58,771 nucleotides of DNA from Deltaproteobacteria bacterium (GCA_016874845.1 VGSZ01000005.1:1-58771), one strand, 5' to 3'; counted from the stretch's first letter, positions 20,521-29,564 are shown. The notes: generated from the letters alone by a model not told the origin. Numbers and translations are program-made.

Positions 20521-21483
20521 GTGAAGGTCGCGGTCTTCTCCCGCCGCAGCCCCGAGGTCGACGCGCAGTACGATCGCCTGAGCGCCGGCCTGCTCGCCGC
20601 CGGCCACGACGTCGTCCACATCGACATCGTCGCCTTCGGCCGGGGCACGGTGTCGTTCGATCCGGCCGGGGGGCTTGTGGTGGCCGACGAGGTCGCCCTC
20701 GATCCGTCGACGCTAGGCGCCGTGGTGCTCGGCCCGCTGCCGGCGGCGGTGGGGCGCACGGCGCTGACCGGCACGAACCTGTCCGCCGACGAGCACTACG
20801 CCCGGGCGCGCACCGCGGGCGAGCGGCACGCGCTGGCGTGGTCGATCGTGCTCGACTGGGAGCGCCGCGGCGTGCCGGTGCTGTCGTCGCCGTCTCTGGC
20901 GCGCCCGTTCGACCACAAGCCGCACCAGCTGGCGTCGCTGGCGCCGCGGGTGCCCGTGCCGCGCACGCTGATCACCGCCGACCCGGGCGCGCTGCGCGCG
21001 TTCGCCGAGAGCGTCGGCGACTGCGTCGTCAAGCCGGTGACCGGCGGCCCGGCCCGCGCCTTCGACCCCGAGCGACCGCTGGCGCTGCGCCCCGGCGAGC
21101 CGGTGCAGGTGCAAGAGCGGGTGCGCGGGCAGGACATCCGCGCCGTCGTCGTCGGCGACGACGTCGTGGCCGTCGCCGCCTTCGACCCCGCCGTGGGCGA
21201 CGACGTCGTCGACGTGCGGGCGCGCGCCGCGTGGCGCGACGGCACCGGGCGCTGGGCGCCGGTGGACGCACCCGCGCTGCGCGACGTCGCGCGGCGGGCG
21301 GCGCAGACGTGCCGCTTCGACCTCGCCGCCGTCGACCTGAAGCGGCGCGTCGACGGCAGCGTCGTCGTGCTCGAGGTCAACCGCACGCCGGTGGTGGTGG
21401 ACCTCGAGGACGACCTGGGCGCGCCCATCACCGAGCGTTTCGTCGCCCACGTCGAGCGACGCGCCGCCGAGCGTCCGACGTGA
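20521..21483 (+). CDS. RimK-type ATP-grasp ligase
   Basis: 320-residue ATP-grasp protein that would activate a carboxylate with ATP and join it to an amine or other nucleophile. The N-terminal domain (VAVFSRRSPEVDAQYDRLSA) and central domain have the features of RimK-like ligases: DHKPHQLASLAPRVPVPRT, a VVKP nucleotide lysine at 171, QVQERVRGQDIRAVVVGD, and the metal-binding DLKRR...VVLEVN with Glu285 and Asn287. This family includes RimK (adds Glu to ribosomal protein S6), lysine-biosynthesis LysX and the ligases of graspetide peptides. GTG at 20521 is the start; a longer frame from 20161 overlaps the previous gene and has no coding character. Last gene of the cassette. Confidence 0.82.
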   Translation: MKVAVFSRRSPEVDAQYDRLSAGLLAAGHDVVHIDIVAFGRGTVSFDPAGGLVVADEVALDPSTLGAVVLGPLPAAVGRTALTGTNLSADEHYARARTAGERHALAWSIVLDWERRGVPVLSSPSLARPFDHKPHQLASLAPRVPVPRTLITADPGALRAFAESVGDCVVKPVTGGPARAFDPERPLALRPGEPVQVQERVRGQDIRAVVVGDDVVAVAAFDPAVGDDVVDVRARAAWRDGTGRWAPVDAPALRDVARRAAQTCRFDLAAVDLKRRVDGSVVVLEVNRTPVVVDLEDDLGAPITERFVAHVERRAAERPT

Positions 21484-21590
21484 CGCCCCACGCGGCTGCG
21501 GTTGACGCCCTACGCCCGGCTTGACGAGAGTAATCTCCAGCGTCGACGGGTTCGACGGTCGCGCCGGACTGGCACGGCGGGGAGCGTTTG

Positions 21591-23033
21591 GTGGATTGCG
21601 CGTCGTGTGGAGCGTTCGAGCCGACGAAGACCCGCTGCGAGGTCTGCGGCTTCGCCTTTCCCGCGGACGGTGACGCCGCCCCTCTTGCGGCCTTCTTCGG
21701 CCTCGTCTGCACCGCCTGCGACACCTACAACGACTCCGGCGCCGTCCGCTGCGTCGCGTGCGCCGCACCCTTGGACGACGAAGACGCCGCCGTCGCCGCG
21801 CCGCCCGCGTCGCCCGTATCGCCCGCTGCGCCGCCCGCGTCGCCAGTTGCGCCGCCCGTGTCGCCAGTTGCGCCGCCCGTGTCGCCAGTTGCGCCGCCCG
21901 TGTCGCCAGTTGCGCCGCCCGCTGCGCCGCCCTCGCTGTCCTTTGCCTCGCCTTTGCCCGCGTGGTCGGCGCCGCTGCCTTCCACGTCGGCGGCGCCGAC
22001 CTTCGCGCCATCGCCCGCCGCGCGTCCGTTCCCGTCGCCGCCGCTGCCGCCGCTGCCGCCGTTGGCCGCGCCGTCGGGCGGCGCGTCGACCTCGGCGGGC
22101 GTGCCCTGCTGGCGCTGCTCGACCACCACGGGACCCGGCGACAAGTTCTGTCGCCACTGCGGCGCCCGCGTCGACGCCGCCCCCGCCCCGCCCGGCGCCG
22201 CCGGGAGCGCGACCCAGGTGATCCCCGCGGCGCGCCCCGTCAGCGTCGTCCCTGCCGCCGCCCTTGGCGCCCTCGCCCCGCCCGCGCCGGCGGCGCTGCC
22301 TGCGCCGTCGGCCCCCGCCGCCGCGGCGCCGTCGCCGACGATGTTCTTCGGCGCCGTCACCGTCGAGCGGTCGGCCAAGCTGATTCTCGTGCGCGGCCAC
22401 ACGCAGTTCGGCACACAGTGGCGCCTGCAGGCCGGCGAGACCGCCCTGGGGCGCAACAGCGGCGTCGTGCTCTTTCCCGACGACAACGCCCTCGCCGACC
22501 GCCACGCCCGCCTCGTCTTCCGCGGCGCCGACCTCTTCGTCGAACCGCTGCCGAGCACCAACGGCGTGTTCATCCGCCTGCGCGAGCCCGCGCGCCTGCA
22601 CCAGGGCGACGAGTTCATCGTCGGCGCCCAGCGCCTGCGCCTGCTGCACGACCACGAGCGCCCCGTCGCCGCCTCCGCCGTCGTGGACGCCGCCGGCACG
22701 CACCTGCAGGGCAGCGCCGTGCGCCCCGGCCAGTCCACCCTCGCCCTCGCGCGCATCACGTCCGATCCGACCCACACCGAGGTCTATGTGCGGTACCAGC
22801 GGCTGCTGACCCTCGGGCGGACCACCTGCGACGTGAACTTCGCCGCTGACGGCTTCGTCTCCGAGCGCCACGCCCAGCTGACCCAGGTGGGCGACCACGT
22901 CCTGCTCGAGGACCTGAAGAGCCGCAACGGCACCTACGCCCGCGTCTCGGGCCCCTGGAAGCTCGCCCACGGCGACCTGCTGCTCGCTGGCGAGCAGGTC
23001 CTGCGCGTCGAGCTGAACACGCCGCGCGGCTGA
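21591..23033 (+). CDS. zinc-ribbon and double FHA-domain protein
   Basis: 480-residue cytoplasmic signalling protein. Three CxxC...CxxC zinc ribbons occur: Cys 3/6/16/19, Cys 40/43/54/57 and CWRCSTTTGPGDKFCRHCG near residue 170. Between ribbons two and three is a Pro/Val/Ser linker made of four identical 7-residue units (DNA repeat 21830-21913). Two FHA domains follow: LGRNSGVVLFPDDNALADRH with STNGVFI, and LGRTTCDVNFAADGFVSERH with SRNGTYA, both keeping the Arg, Ser/Asp-Arg-His and Asn-Gly residues that bind phosphothreonine. GTG at 21591 is chosen because GGAG lies six bases upstream. A Ser/Thr kinase starts 25 bp after its stop, so this protein probably binds that kinase or its phosphorylated targets. 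Confidence 0.86.
   Translation: MDCASCGAFEPTKTRCEVCGFAFPADGDAAPLAAFFGLVCTACDTYNDSGAVRCVACAAPLDDEDAAVAAPPASPVSPAAPPASPVAPPVSPVAPPVSPVAPPVSPVAPPAAPPSLSFASPLPAWSAPLPSTSAAPTFAPSPAARPFPSPPLPPLPPLAAPSGGASTSAGVPCWRCSTTTGPGDKFCRHCGARVDAAPAPPGAAGSATQVIPAARPVSVVPAAALGALAPPAPAALPAPSAPAAAAPSPTMFFGAVTVERSAKLILVRGHTQFGTQWRLQAGETALGRNSGVVLFPDDNALADRHARLVFRGADLFVEPLPSTNGVFIRLREPARLHQGDEFIVGAQRLRLLHDHERPVAASAVVDAAGTHLQGSAVRPGQSTLALARITSDPTHTEVYVRYQRLLTLGRTTCDVNFAADGFVSERHAQLTQVGDHVLLEDLKSRNGTYARVSGPWKLAHGDLLLAGEQVLRVELNTPRG
21830..21913 (+). repeat. four 21-bp tandem repeats (PPVSPVA linker)
   Basis: Four units of GCCGCCCGTGTCGCCAGTTG plus C, in frame, coding a proline-rich linker in the FHA protein. Units two to four are identical. 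Length change would keep the frame. Confidence 0.9.
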
Positions 23034-23058
23034 GGCCGGGGCGGCCCCCGAGGTCCCA

Positions 23059-25179
23059 ATGTCTGCGCACCCCATCCCCCCCGTGCTCCGTGTCGGCGAG
23101 ACCTTCGCCGAGCGCTACGTCGTCGAAGAGCAGTTGGGCACCGGCGGGATGGGCGCCGTCTACCGGGTGCTCGACACCTTCGTCGGCGAGAACATCGCGC
23201 TGAAGCTCGCGGCCATCGACAGCGCCGACCCGGTGCGCGCCGAGCGCCTGTGGGAGCTGCAGCGCGGCGAGGTGACGATGGCGCGTCGCGTGGCGCACCC
23301 GCACGTCGCGCGCGTCTTCGACCTCGGCCGCCACGACGGCATCCCCTACCTGACGATGGCCTATGTCCCGGGCCCGACGCTGCGGGGGGCGCTGCGCGCG
23401 GGGGCGCTCACGACCCTCGACATCGCCCGGCTCGGCCACGACATCGCCTCGGCCCTCGCCGCTGCCCACGCCGCCGGCGTGCTGCACCTCGACCTCAAGC
23501 CCGAGAACGTCGTCCTGACCGGCGGCGCGACCCCCGTCGCGGTGCTCGTCGACTTCGGCATCGCGCGCGCGCTCGGCACCGCGAGCTCGGGCATGGGCAC
23601 CGCCGACTACATCTCGCCCGAGCAGCTCGAGCGCAGCTCGCTGACCGGCGCCGCCGACGTGTTCGCGCTCGGCTGCGTGCTGCACGAGGCCTTGAGCGGA
23701 CGGCACGCCTTCACCGGCCGCTCGCGGCGCGAGCGGATGCTGGCCCGGCTGGACGCCGACCCGCGCGCGCTGCCCGACGACGTCCCCGCCGGGCTGGCGG
23801 CGCTCGTGCGTCGTTGCCTTGCCCGCGAGCCGGGGGAGCGGCCCACGGCCGCGTTCCTCGAGCGCGCCTTCGCCGAACAGGGGCTCGCCCTCGACCCCCA
23901 AAGCGGCCCGTCGCCGACGTCGGGGACGTCGGGGACGTTGGGGACGTCGGGGACGTCGGCCCGTCGCGTCGACCTCGGCGCCTTCGGCGGTGGTCTGGGC
24001 CGGCGCCTCGCCACCGCGCGGCGCAAGCTGCTGCGCATGGGCGGCGAGGACGAGAGCCTGGCCGAGATCGAGTCGGTCCTCGCCGTCGAGCCGCGCCTCG
24101 ACGTAGGGCTGGCGCTGCGGGCGCTGGCGTTGGTGCGGCTGTGGCACCGCAGCGGGGTGCACACCGACGCCGAGCGGCACGCCCTCGCCGAGCGCGCCGC
24201 CGCCGCCGTCGCCGACGCCGTCGCCGCGGCCTCGCACCTGGCCGACACCCACCTGGCCGACGCGTTGATCGCCGACTACGGCGGCGACATCGCCTACGCG
24301 GTGCGCGCGCTGCGCCGGGCGCAGACGCTCGAGCCGTTGCACGCGTTCAGCCACGAGGTCCTCGGGCGCATCGAGCTCGAGGGCAACGTCGGCGGCGTCG
24401 ACCGGTTGCTGCTCGCCCACGACCTCGACGCCGGCCAGCTGGGCGCGCTGGCGACGGCGGCACGCGAGCACTTCCTGACCGGTCGCGACGACGAGGGCGA
24501 GGCGCTGCTGGCCGTCGTCGAGGCCGGCCAGCACGGGCGGCACCTCGACGCCACCGCGTTGCGGATGCGGCTGTGCCTTTGGCGGCGCGATCGGGCGCAG
24601 GCGCGTCGACTGCAACTGCTGGTGGGGCCGCCCGGGCTGGTCGCGCTTCGGGTCCTGCAGGCCGGACTCGGCGTCCTGATCGGCGAGACCAGCGTCGATG
24701 CGCTCATCGAGGCCGCCGCCGACGCGGCGCAGCGGACCGCCAGCCCCAAGCGCAAGAGCCACATCCACCAGCTCGCCGCGGAGGCGCTGGCTGCCGTCGC
24801 GCCCGACGAGGCCATCCGCCATCTGGTCAGCTGCGCGCGCCAACCGCTGTCGGACCTCCGCTGGCTCGACGCCTGCCCCGCGCTCGACCCGCTGCGCGGC
24901 AGCCTGGCCTTCGTCGAGGCCCGCGGCGTCGTCCAGCAGCGCGTCGATCGCGCCTTCGCCGTCGAGCGCGTCGTCGAGGCGGTCCGCTTCCGCTCGGCGC
25001 AAGGCGCGCCCCTCGGCAGCCAGCCGCAGTTCGTCGCGCTCGACACGGTGACCGTGCAGCCGATGGGGTCGTCGCAGGCCCCCACCGGGACGCTCGTCGA
25101 CCTGGACGACGACGGCGACGACGACGACGCTGCCGCCGCCGCGACCCGCCGGGTCCGCTCCGCGAAGCCCAACCGCTGA
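23059..25179 (+). CDS. Ser/Thr protein kinase (non-RD) with helical C-terminal region
   Basis: 706 residues. The kinase domain spans about 20-285: GTGGMGAVY loop, ATP lysine 49 in IALKLA, catalytic loop HLDLKPEN at 143-150, DFG at 165-167 and MGTADYISPEQ. The catalytic-loop arginine is replaced by leucine (HLD rather than HRD), so this is a non-RD kinase that may not need activation-loop phosphorylation. A SGTSGTLGTSGTS linker leads to a long alpha-helical, TPR-like region (AVRALRRAQTLEPLHAFSHEVLGRIELE) and an acidic end (DLDDDGDDDD). No membrane span. It lies 25 bp after the FHA protein gene and they form a likely two-gene signalling unit. Confidence 0.88.
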   Translation: MSAHPIPPVLRVGETFAERYVVEEQLGTGGMGAVYRVLDTFVGENIALKLAAIDSADPVRAERLWELQRGEVTMARRVAHPHVARVFDLGRHDGIPYLTMAYVPGPTLRGALRAGALTTLDIARLGHDIASALAAAHAAGVLHLDLKPENVVLTGGATPVAVLVDFGIARALGTASSGMGTADYISPEQLERSSLTGAADVFALGCVLHEALSGRHAFTGRSRRERMLARLDADPRALPDDVPAGLAALVRRCLAREPGERPTAAFLERAFAEQGLALDPQSGPSPTSGTSGTLGTSGTSARRVDLGAFGGGLGRRLATARRKLLRMGGEDESLAEIESVLAVEPRLDVGLALRALALVRLWHRSGVHTDAERHALAERAAAAVADAVAAASHLADTHLADALIADYGGDIAYAVRALRRAQTLEPLHAFSHEVLGRIELEGNVGGVDRLLLAHDLDAGQLGALATAAREHFLTGRDDEGEALLAVVEAGQHGRHLDATALRMRLCLWRRDRAQARRLQLLVGPPGLVALRVLQAGLGVLIGETSVDALIEAAADAAQRTASPKRKSHIHQLAAEALAAVAPDEAIRHLVSCARQPLSDLRWLDACPALDPLRGSLAFVEARGVVQQRVDRAFAVERVVEAVRFRSAQGAPLGSQPQFVALDTVTVQPMGSSQAPTGTLVDLDDDGDDDDAAAAATRRVRSAKPNR

Positions 25180-25399
25180 GCACCGCCGCGCACCGTCGCC
25201 GAGCACCGCCGCCGAGCACCGTCGCCGCGCATTGCCGCCGGGCCGCGCGCGGCGTGCTCGGCCGCCTTTGATCTGGACAAGACCGCTTCTTCTCGGCCGA
25301 CCCATCCGCCCCACGACGGATGCGGCGCACCGCCGTCGGCCGCGCCGCCGACATCCCGGGTGTCCGATGTTGTCCTACATCTTCGCCCCGGAGCCTGAG

Positions 25400-27238
25400 A
25401 TGACCACCGTGAGCCGCCCGCAGCCCGCCCGCGTGACGCCTGCCGCCGTGACCGTGGCTCCCGTGTCGACGACGACCACCACGGCGCCGCGCGCGCCGAC
25501 GACCACGACGCCGGCGGCCACGTTCTCGTCGTCGTCGTCGTCCCCGACGTTGCCGCCGTTGCCGTCCGAGCGCTGGGCGCGCCCGGGGCTCGCGCCCTGG
25601 CAGAGCCGCACCGCCGCCGTCGACGTCGCCCCGCAGGATGGGCTGCCCAAGGAGGTGCCGGGCTGGCTGCGCAAGCTGATGCGCCAGTGGGCCGACACGC
25701 CGGTCTTGCCCGAGCTGCTGCGGCCGCAGATCCCGCAGCTGAAGGAGGCGAAGAACCCCGGTGGCCTCGACCGCCTGCCGCCGGGCACGAAGCGGGAGGT
25801 GCTGATCGTCGGCGCTGGTCTGGCCGGCATGTCGGCGGCCCTCGAGCTCGCCGAGCGCGGCTACCAAGTCACGCTACGCGACCAGGGCGACGTCGTCGGC
25901 GGCCGCCTCGCCACGCCCACCGTCGACACCGGCGGCGCCGGAACGTTCAAGGTCGAGCACGGCCTGCACATGTGGTTCGACAACTACTTCGTCTTCAAGG
26001 ACATCCGCAGCCGGCTGGGCATCGACCACCACTTCCGCCCCTACGACGTCGTCGACTTCCAGTTCCGCGACTACAAGCCTGAGACCCTGACGTCGCGGCC
26101 GCCGGTCTATCCGCTCAACATGGTGGCGCTGCTGCAGCGCTCGCCGAACCTCGCCATCCTCGACGCACTCGAGCAGTTCCGCGGCCTGCTCGAGGTCATG
26201 AACTACGACCACGATAAGATGCAGGCGAAGTACGACGGCGTCACCTTCGCCGACTGGGCGAAGCAGAAGGGCATCAGCAAGAAGTTCTACGAGCTGATCC
26301 TCGAGCCCGCCGCCAGCGTCACGCTGAACGACCCCGACAAGATCTCGGCCGCCGAGATGCTGCAGATGATGCACGCCTACTTCATCAGCCAGCCGCGGGC
26401 GATGAACCGCGAGGTCACGACCACCGACCACGCCACCGCCGTGCTCGAGCCGTGGCAGCAGCGCCTGCAGGACCTCGGCGTCAAGGTCGAGACCAACCAC
26501 GTCACCCGCGGCCTGCGGTTCGAAGGCGGCAAGGCCAAAGGCGAGGTCGGCGAGGCCAAGGACTATGACTTCGTCGTCGTGGCGACGTCGGTGCCGGGCA
26601 CGAAGAAGCTGCTGCAGGGCTCCGTCGCCGACGCCGCCTCCGCCGCCGAGCTCGCCAAGCTGCGCGCGGTGGCCGACCCGCTGCAGACGGCGCCGCCGTA
26701 CCACGTGCTGCGCGTCTGGCTCGACCAGGCGCCGCCGCCGGGCACGCCCGACGTCATCGAGAGCCCGCAGCACAAGCCCATCCACCTGTACTGCTTCACG
26801 AGCCAGCTCGAGGACGAGAGCGCCGAGTACGCGCGCCGCACCGGCGGCTCGGTGGTCGAGCTGCACCTCTACGACACCCCCGAGCTCGCGGGCCTCACCA
26901 AGGAGCAGATCTGGGACAAGGTGAAGGGCACCTTCGCCGAGCTGCAGCCCACGCTGAAGGAGGCCAACGTGCGCGGCATGGTCCTCGGCCGCCACCACGA
27001 CTTCACGTCGTACGAGACCGGCCAGACGAAGGCCCGCCCCGCCCCCGACGCCCCCGCCGCCGCCGGCGTCGACAACCTCGCCTTCGCCGGCGACTGGGTG
27101 AAGACCGACTACCCGTCGGCGCTGATGGAGCGCGCGGTGGCCACGGGCCGCGAGGCCGCCAACGTCGCGCTGCTGCGGGACGACGTCCGCCAGGTTGACG
27201 TGCCCCACCTGCGCACCCGTGGCCCCGGCTTCCTCTGA
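25400..27238 (+). CDS. FAD-dependent amine-oxidase/carotenoid-desaturase-family oxidoreductase
   Basis: 612 residues. The first 80 are low-complexity Thr/Ser/Pro. A Rossmann FAD site (VLIVGAGLAGMSAALELAER) lies near residues 134-155, followed by VVGGRLATP, EHGLHMWFDNYFVF, and at the C-terminus NLAFAGDWVKTDYPSALMERAVATGREAAN, the FAD-contact motif of phytoene desaturases, zeta-carotene desaturases and aryl-carotenoid ring synthases such as CrtU. EHGLHMWF resembles ring-synthase members. The substrate is likely a carotenoid or other polyene, but no other carotenoid gene is in the window, so no symbol is given. The start at 25400 has GGAG six bases upstream; an ATG at 25367 is an alternative. 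Confidence 0.78.
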   Translation: MTTVSRPQPARVTPAAVTVAPVSTTTTTAPRAPTTTTPAATFSSSSSSPTLPPLPSERWARPGLAPWQSRTAAVDVAPQDGLPKEVPGWLRKLMRQWADTPVLPELLRPQIPQLKEAKNPGGLDRLPPGTKREVLIVGAGLAGMSAALELAERGYQVTLRDQGDVVGGRLATPTVDTGGAGTFKVEHGLHMWFDNYFVFKDIRSRLGIDHHFRPYDVVDFQFRDYKPETLTSRPPVYPLNMVALLQRSPNLAILDALEQFRGLLEVMNYDHDKMQAKYDGVTFADWAKQKGISKKFYELILEPAASVTLNDPDKISAAEMLQMMHAYFISQPRAMNREVTTTDHATAVLEPWQQRLQDLGVKVETNHVTRGLRFEGGKAKGEVGEAKDYDFVVVATSVPGTKKLLQGSVADAASAAELAKLRAVADPLQTAPPYHVLRVWLDQAPPPGTPDVIESPQHKPIHLYCFTSQLEDESAEYARRTGGSVVELHLYDTPELAGLTKEQIWDKVKGTFAELQPTLKEANVRGMVLGRHHDFTSYETGQTKARPAPDAPAAAGVDNLAFAGDWVKTDYPSALMERAVATGREAANVALLRDDVRQVDVPHLRTRGPGFL

Positions 27239-27434
27239 CGACGACGTGATCGCCAGATGCCGTCTGCCGCCGCCGAGCCCTGAAGCTGCGCCGAACCGTG
27301 TCTCCGCGGACAGGCGAATCGACTCGCGCGCCGCAGCCAGAACCGACGACCAAGAGGTTCCGACCGCGTGCGGGGCCCGGGTCCAAGGAACGGGGAACAG
27401 CGCCGTGCTGGCACTCCGAAAAGGCCCAAGGGGT

Positions 27435-27476
27435 CCAGGGGAGACGTGGCCTGAAGTGGCCATCAGTCTCCCCTGG
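27435..27476. terminator. long hairpin between convergent genes
   Basis: Perfect 11-bp arms CCAGGGGAGAC / GTCTCCCCTGG enclosing a second stem TGGCC / GGCCA. It sits between two genes that converge, as expected for a bidirectional terminator, and its right arm overlaps the start of the dispersed element. Confidence 0.5.
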
Positions 27477-27560
27477 TCGCGCCGAAGGCGAAAGCTCGAC
27501 CAGAGAACCCGCGAGCAGAACGACGACGCCAAAGAAGGCAGCGCCGACAGCGGAGCGCAG
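27473..27560 (+). repeat. dispersed 88-bp intergenic element, copy A
   Basis: Aligns without gaps to the reverse strand of 34833-34920 at about 65 of 88 positions (counted by eye). The first 30 bases (27 matches) and the bases near the end (GCGCCGACAGCGG core) are best conserved. The 5' part folds: CTGGTCG pairs with CGACCAG around a GCCGAAGGCGAAAG-type loop. Both copies are intergenic. Confidence 0.6.
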
Positions 27561-27626
27561 CTCGATCAAGCCCTGAGCGCACGGAGCTCGATCAAGGCAG
27601 GGGCGCCGCGAGCCTGCCGAAGGCCG

Positions 27627-29564
27627 TCAGCGGATGGGCTGGAACTCGATCCCGACGGGCGGATAGATGTTGCCAAGGTTCGTGAGCTGCAGCCGCAGGT
27701 CGTGGGCGCCGCCCGGCGGAATCTCGAGCTCGCCGACGACGACGCCGGTGCCACGGGCGTGGACGCGCAGGTTCTTCTGCACGCCGTCCATGCGGATGGG
27801 CAGGGTCAGCATGCCGCCGTCGGGGTTGAAGGCGCCCTCGTAGGAGTGCTTCGGCGACGACATCACGACGCGCACGCGCTGGGGCGCGCGGCCGGGGTTC
27901 TCGAGCCGGTAGCGCAGGTCGTAGGTCATGCCGTAGCCGCCGTCGTTGGTGGTGGCGGCGGCGCCGACGAAGCCCTTGTTGTCGGGCACCTTCGACAGGC
28001 TCTGCAGGTCGGAGCCGTCGAGCGCCTGCTTCTGGCGCGTGCTCATCAACAGCCGCCCGGTGCGCTCGCGGACGTCGACGCGCTCGCTGCCCGAGAACAC
28101 GCTGCCGGCGACGACGCCGTTGGGGCGGCCGAGGCGCTCCTTGTCGGCGCCGGCGAAGTCGCTCTGCCGGTCCTTCAGGCGGAAGCCGGCGCCGGCGGTG
28201 GCGTAGGTGCCCTTCGTGATCGCCGCGAGGTCCTTGTCGTTCAGCTGCTTCTCGGAGGCCACCTGCGCCATGCGGAAGCGCCCGTTGGCCTTCATGTCGA
28301 GCAGCGTGAACACCTCGCCGCCCGGCGCCTGGTAGACGTCGCTGACGACGCGGGTCGCGCCCGGCGGGATGGTCAGCGCCTTCTTCACGTAGCCGTTCTC
28401 GCCGGGGCGGCCGGCCATGTACGACGCCGCGGCGATCCCCTGCGGCCCGCGGAACGCGCCGTTGCGCGCGTAGCTCTCGGGGATGCGACCGTCGGTGCGG
28501 GTGATGCTCTTCGAGAACACCACGCCCTTGATGTGGATGACGAGCGGCTTGTCCGTCGGGTTGTGCACGACGACGCTGTTGTGGATGTTGTGCAGCTTCT
28601 CCTGGCCGAGCTGGCGGCGGGCGCTCGACGTCAGCGTGTTCTGCGTCTGGTTGTTGACGATCGAGTACAGGCGGGCCTTGCCGTCGAAGTCGTGGACGGT
28701 GTTGCCGCTGCGGCCGGCGAGCGGCGCGATGGTGGAGCCGACGAGGCCGAGGGTGTGGATGGTCTCGGGGTTGTCGAAGATCGCCATTGGCGCCGTGCCG
28801 GTCGCCGTCCCCTTCGCCGCCTTCAGGTCGCGGATGCCGAGGACGTCGTTCACGATCACGTTCTTCGTCGACCTCGCCGCCGTCGTCGCCGTCGTCGCCG
28901 GCGCCCGGGTGGCTACCGCCTGGGCGCGCGCGCGGTCCGCCGCCGCCGCCGCGCCGCGCGTCGCCGCCGTCGTCGCCGCCGTCGGCCGCGTCTTCGTCGG
29001 CGCCGCACCGTCGGTCGCCACCAGCGCGCCGAGGGTCTGCGGGCCGGCGACGCCGTCCTGCGCCAGGCCGCGCTGCTGCTGGAACGCGGTGACCGCGGCC
29101 TCGGTCTGCTTGCCGTAGACGCCGTCGACGACGACGCCGGCGCCGTGGTCGTTCAGCCGCTGCTGCAGCCGCCGCACCGCCTCGCCGCCGGCCCCCGGCC
29201 GCAGCACGGTGTCGGCGGGCAGCGCCCGCAGCGCGGCGGCGCGCGGGTCGAGGCGGGCCGCCGTGGCCAGCGCGCCGTGGGTCTGCGGCCCGGCGACGCC
29301 ATCGACGGCCAGGCCGCGATCCCGCTGGAAGCGCTCGAGCGCCGCCCGCGTCGCCGGACCGAAGCGGCCGTCGGCCGCGACGCGGTGCCCGTGCTGGCCG
29401 AGCCGCTGCTGCAGCGCCTTGACCGCCGGGCCGTCGTCACCCTCGCGCAGGGTCGTCGGCGCCTTCGCCGGCGCGACAGCCGTGGCAGACGGCGCCGCCG
29501 GGGCAGGGCGCGACGTCAACGGGGCAGGGGAGACAGGCTTGTTCGAAGGCGTCGTGGGCGACAT
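27627..29564 (-). CDS. protein with two peptidoglycan-binding (PG_binding_1) domains and a C-terminal DUF3370-like domain
   Basis: 645 residues. Two PG_binding_1 domains lie at about 39-98 and 120-180, each with the LRxGxxGxxVxxLQQRL and DGxxGxxTxxAxxxFQxxxGL pattern and each ending GVAGPQTxGAL. An Ala/Thr linker precedes a large beta-rich domain (PMAIFDNPETIHTLGLVGST, LHNIHNSVVVHNPTDKPLVI, GMTYDLRYRLENP) that resembles the cyanobacterial DUF3370 family by eye; that link is tentative. There is no clear signal peptide at the ATG at 29564: the N-terminus is Pro/Ala/Ser-rich, so export by another route or an unmarked start is possible. A CapA-like lipoprotein gene lies 127 bp upstream on the same strand, fitting a cell-wall or capsule role. 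Confidence 0.72.
   Translation of the reverse strand: MSPTTPSNKPVSPAPLTSRPAPAAPSATAVAPAKAPTTLREGDDGPAVKALQQRLGQHGHRVAADGRFGPATRAALERFQRDRGLAVDGVAGPQTHGALATAARLDPRAAALRALPADTVLRPGAGGEAVRRLQQRLNDHGAGVVVDGVYGKQTEAAVTAFQQQRGLAQDGVAGPQTLGALVATDGAAPTKTRPTAATTAATRGAAAAADRARAQAVATRAPATTATTAARSTKNVIVNDVLGIRDLKAAKGTATGTAPMAIFDNPETIHTLGLVGSTIAPLAGRSGNTVHDFDGKARLYSIVNNQTQNTLTSSARRQLGQEKLHNIHNSVVVHNPTDKPLVIHIKGVVFSKSITRTDGRIPESYARNGAFRGPQGIAAASYMAGRPGENGYVKKALTIPPGATRVVSDVYQAPGGEVFTLLDMKANGRFRMAQVASEKQLNDKDLAAITKGTYATAGAGFRLKDRQSDFAGADKERLGRPNGVVAGSVFSGSERVDVRERTGRLLMSTRQKQALDGSDLQSLSKVPDNKGFVGAAATTNDGGYGMTYDLRYRLENPGRAPQRVRVVMSSPKHSYEGAFNPDGGMLTLPIRMDGVQKNLRVHARGTGVVVGELEIPPGGAHDLRLQLTNLGNIYPPVGIEFQPIR

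Larger units (their letters stand above)
27239..27626. other. 388-bp convergent intergenic region with hairpins and a dispersed repeat copy
   Basis: No gene supported. It separates the convergent oxidoreductase (+) and peptidoglycan-binding protein (-) genes. Contents: a long hairpin at 27435-27476, immediately followed by copy A of an 88-bp dispersed element (27473-27560), then a 12-base direct repeat AGCTCGATCAAG at 27559-27570 and 27585-27596. The hairpin is probably a bidirectional terminator. Confidence 0.6.

Noticed and set aside
22756..25314. 852-codon minus-strand frame opposite the kinase at 23059
   Set aside because: Shadow of a kinase with intact motifs; no fold or motif of its own.
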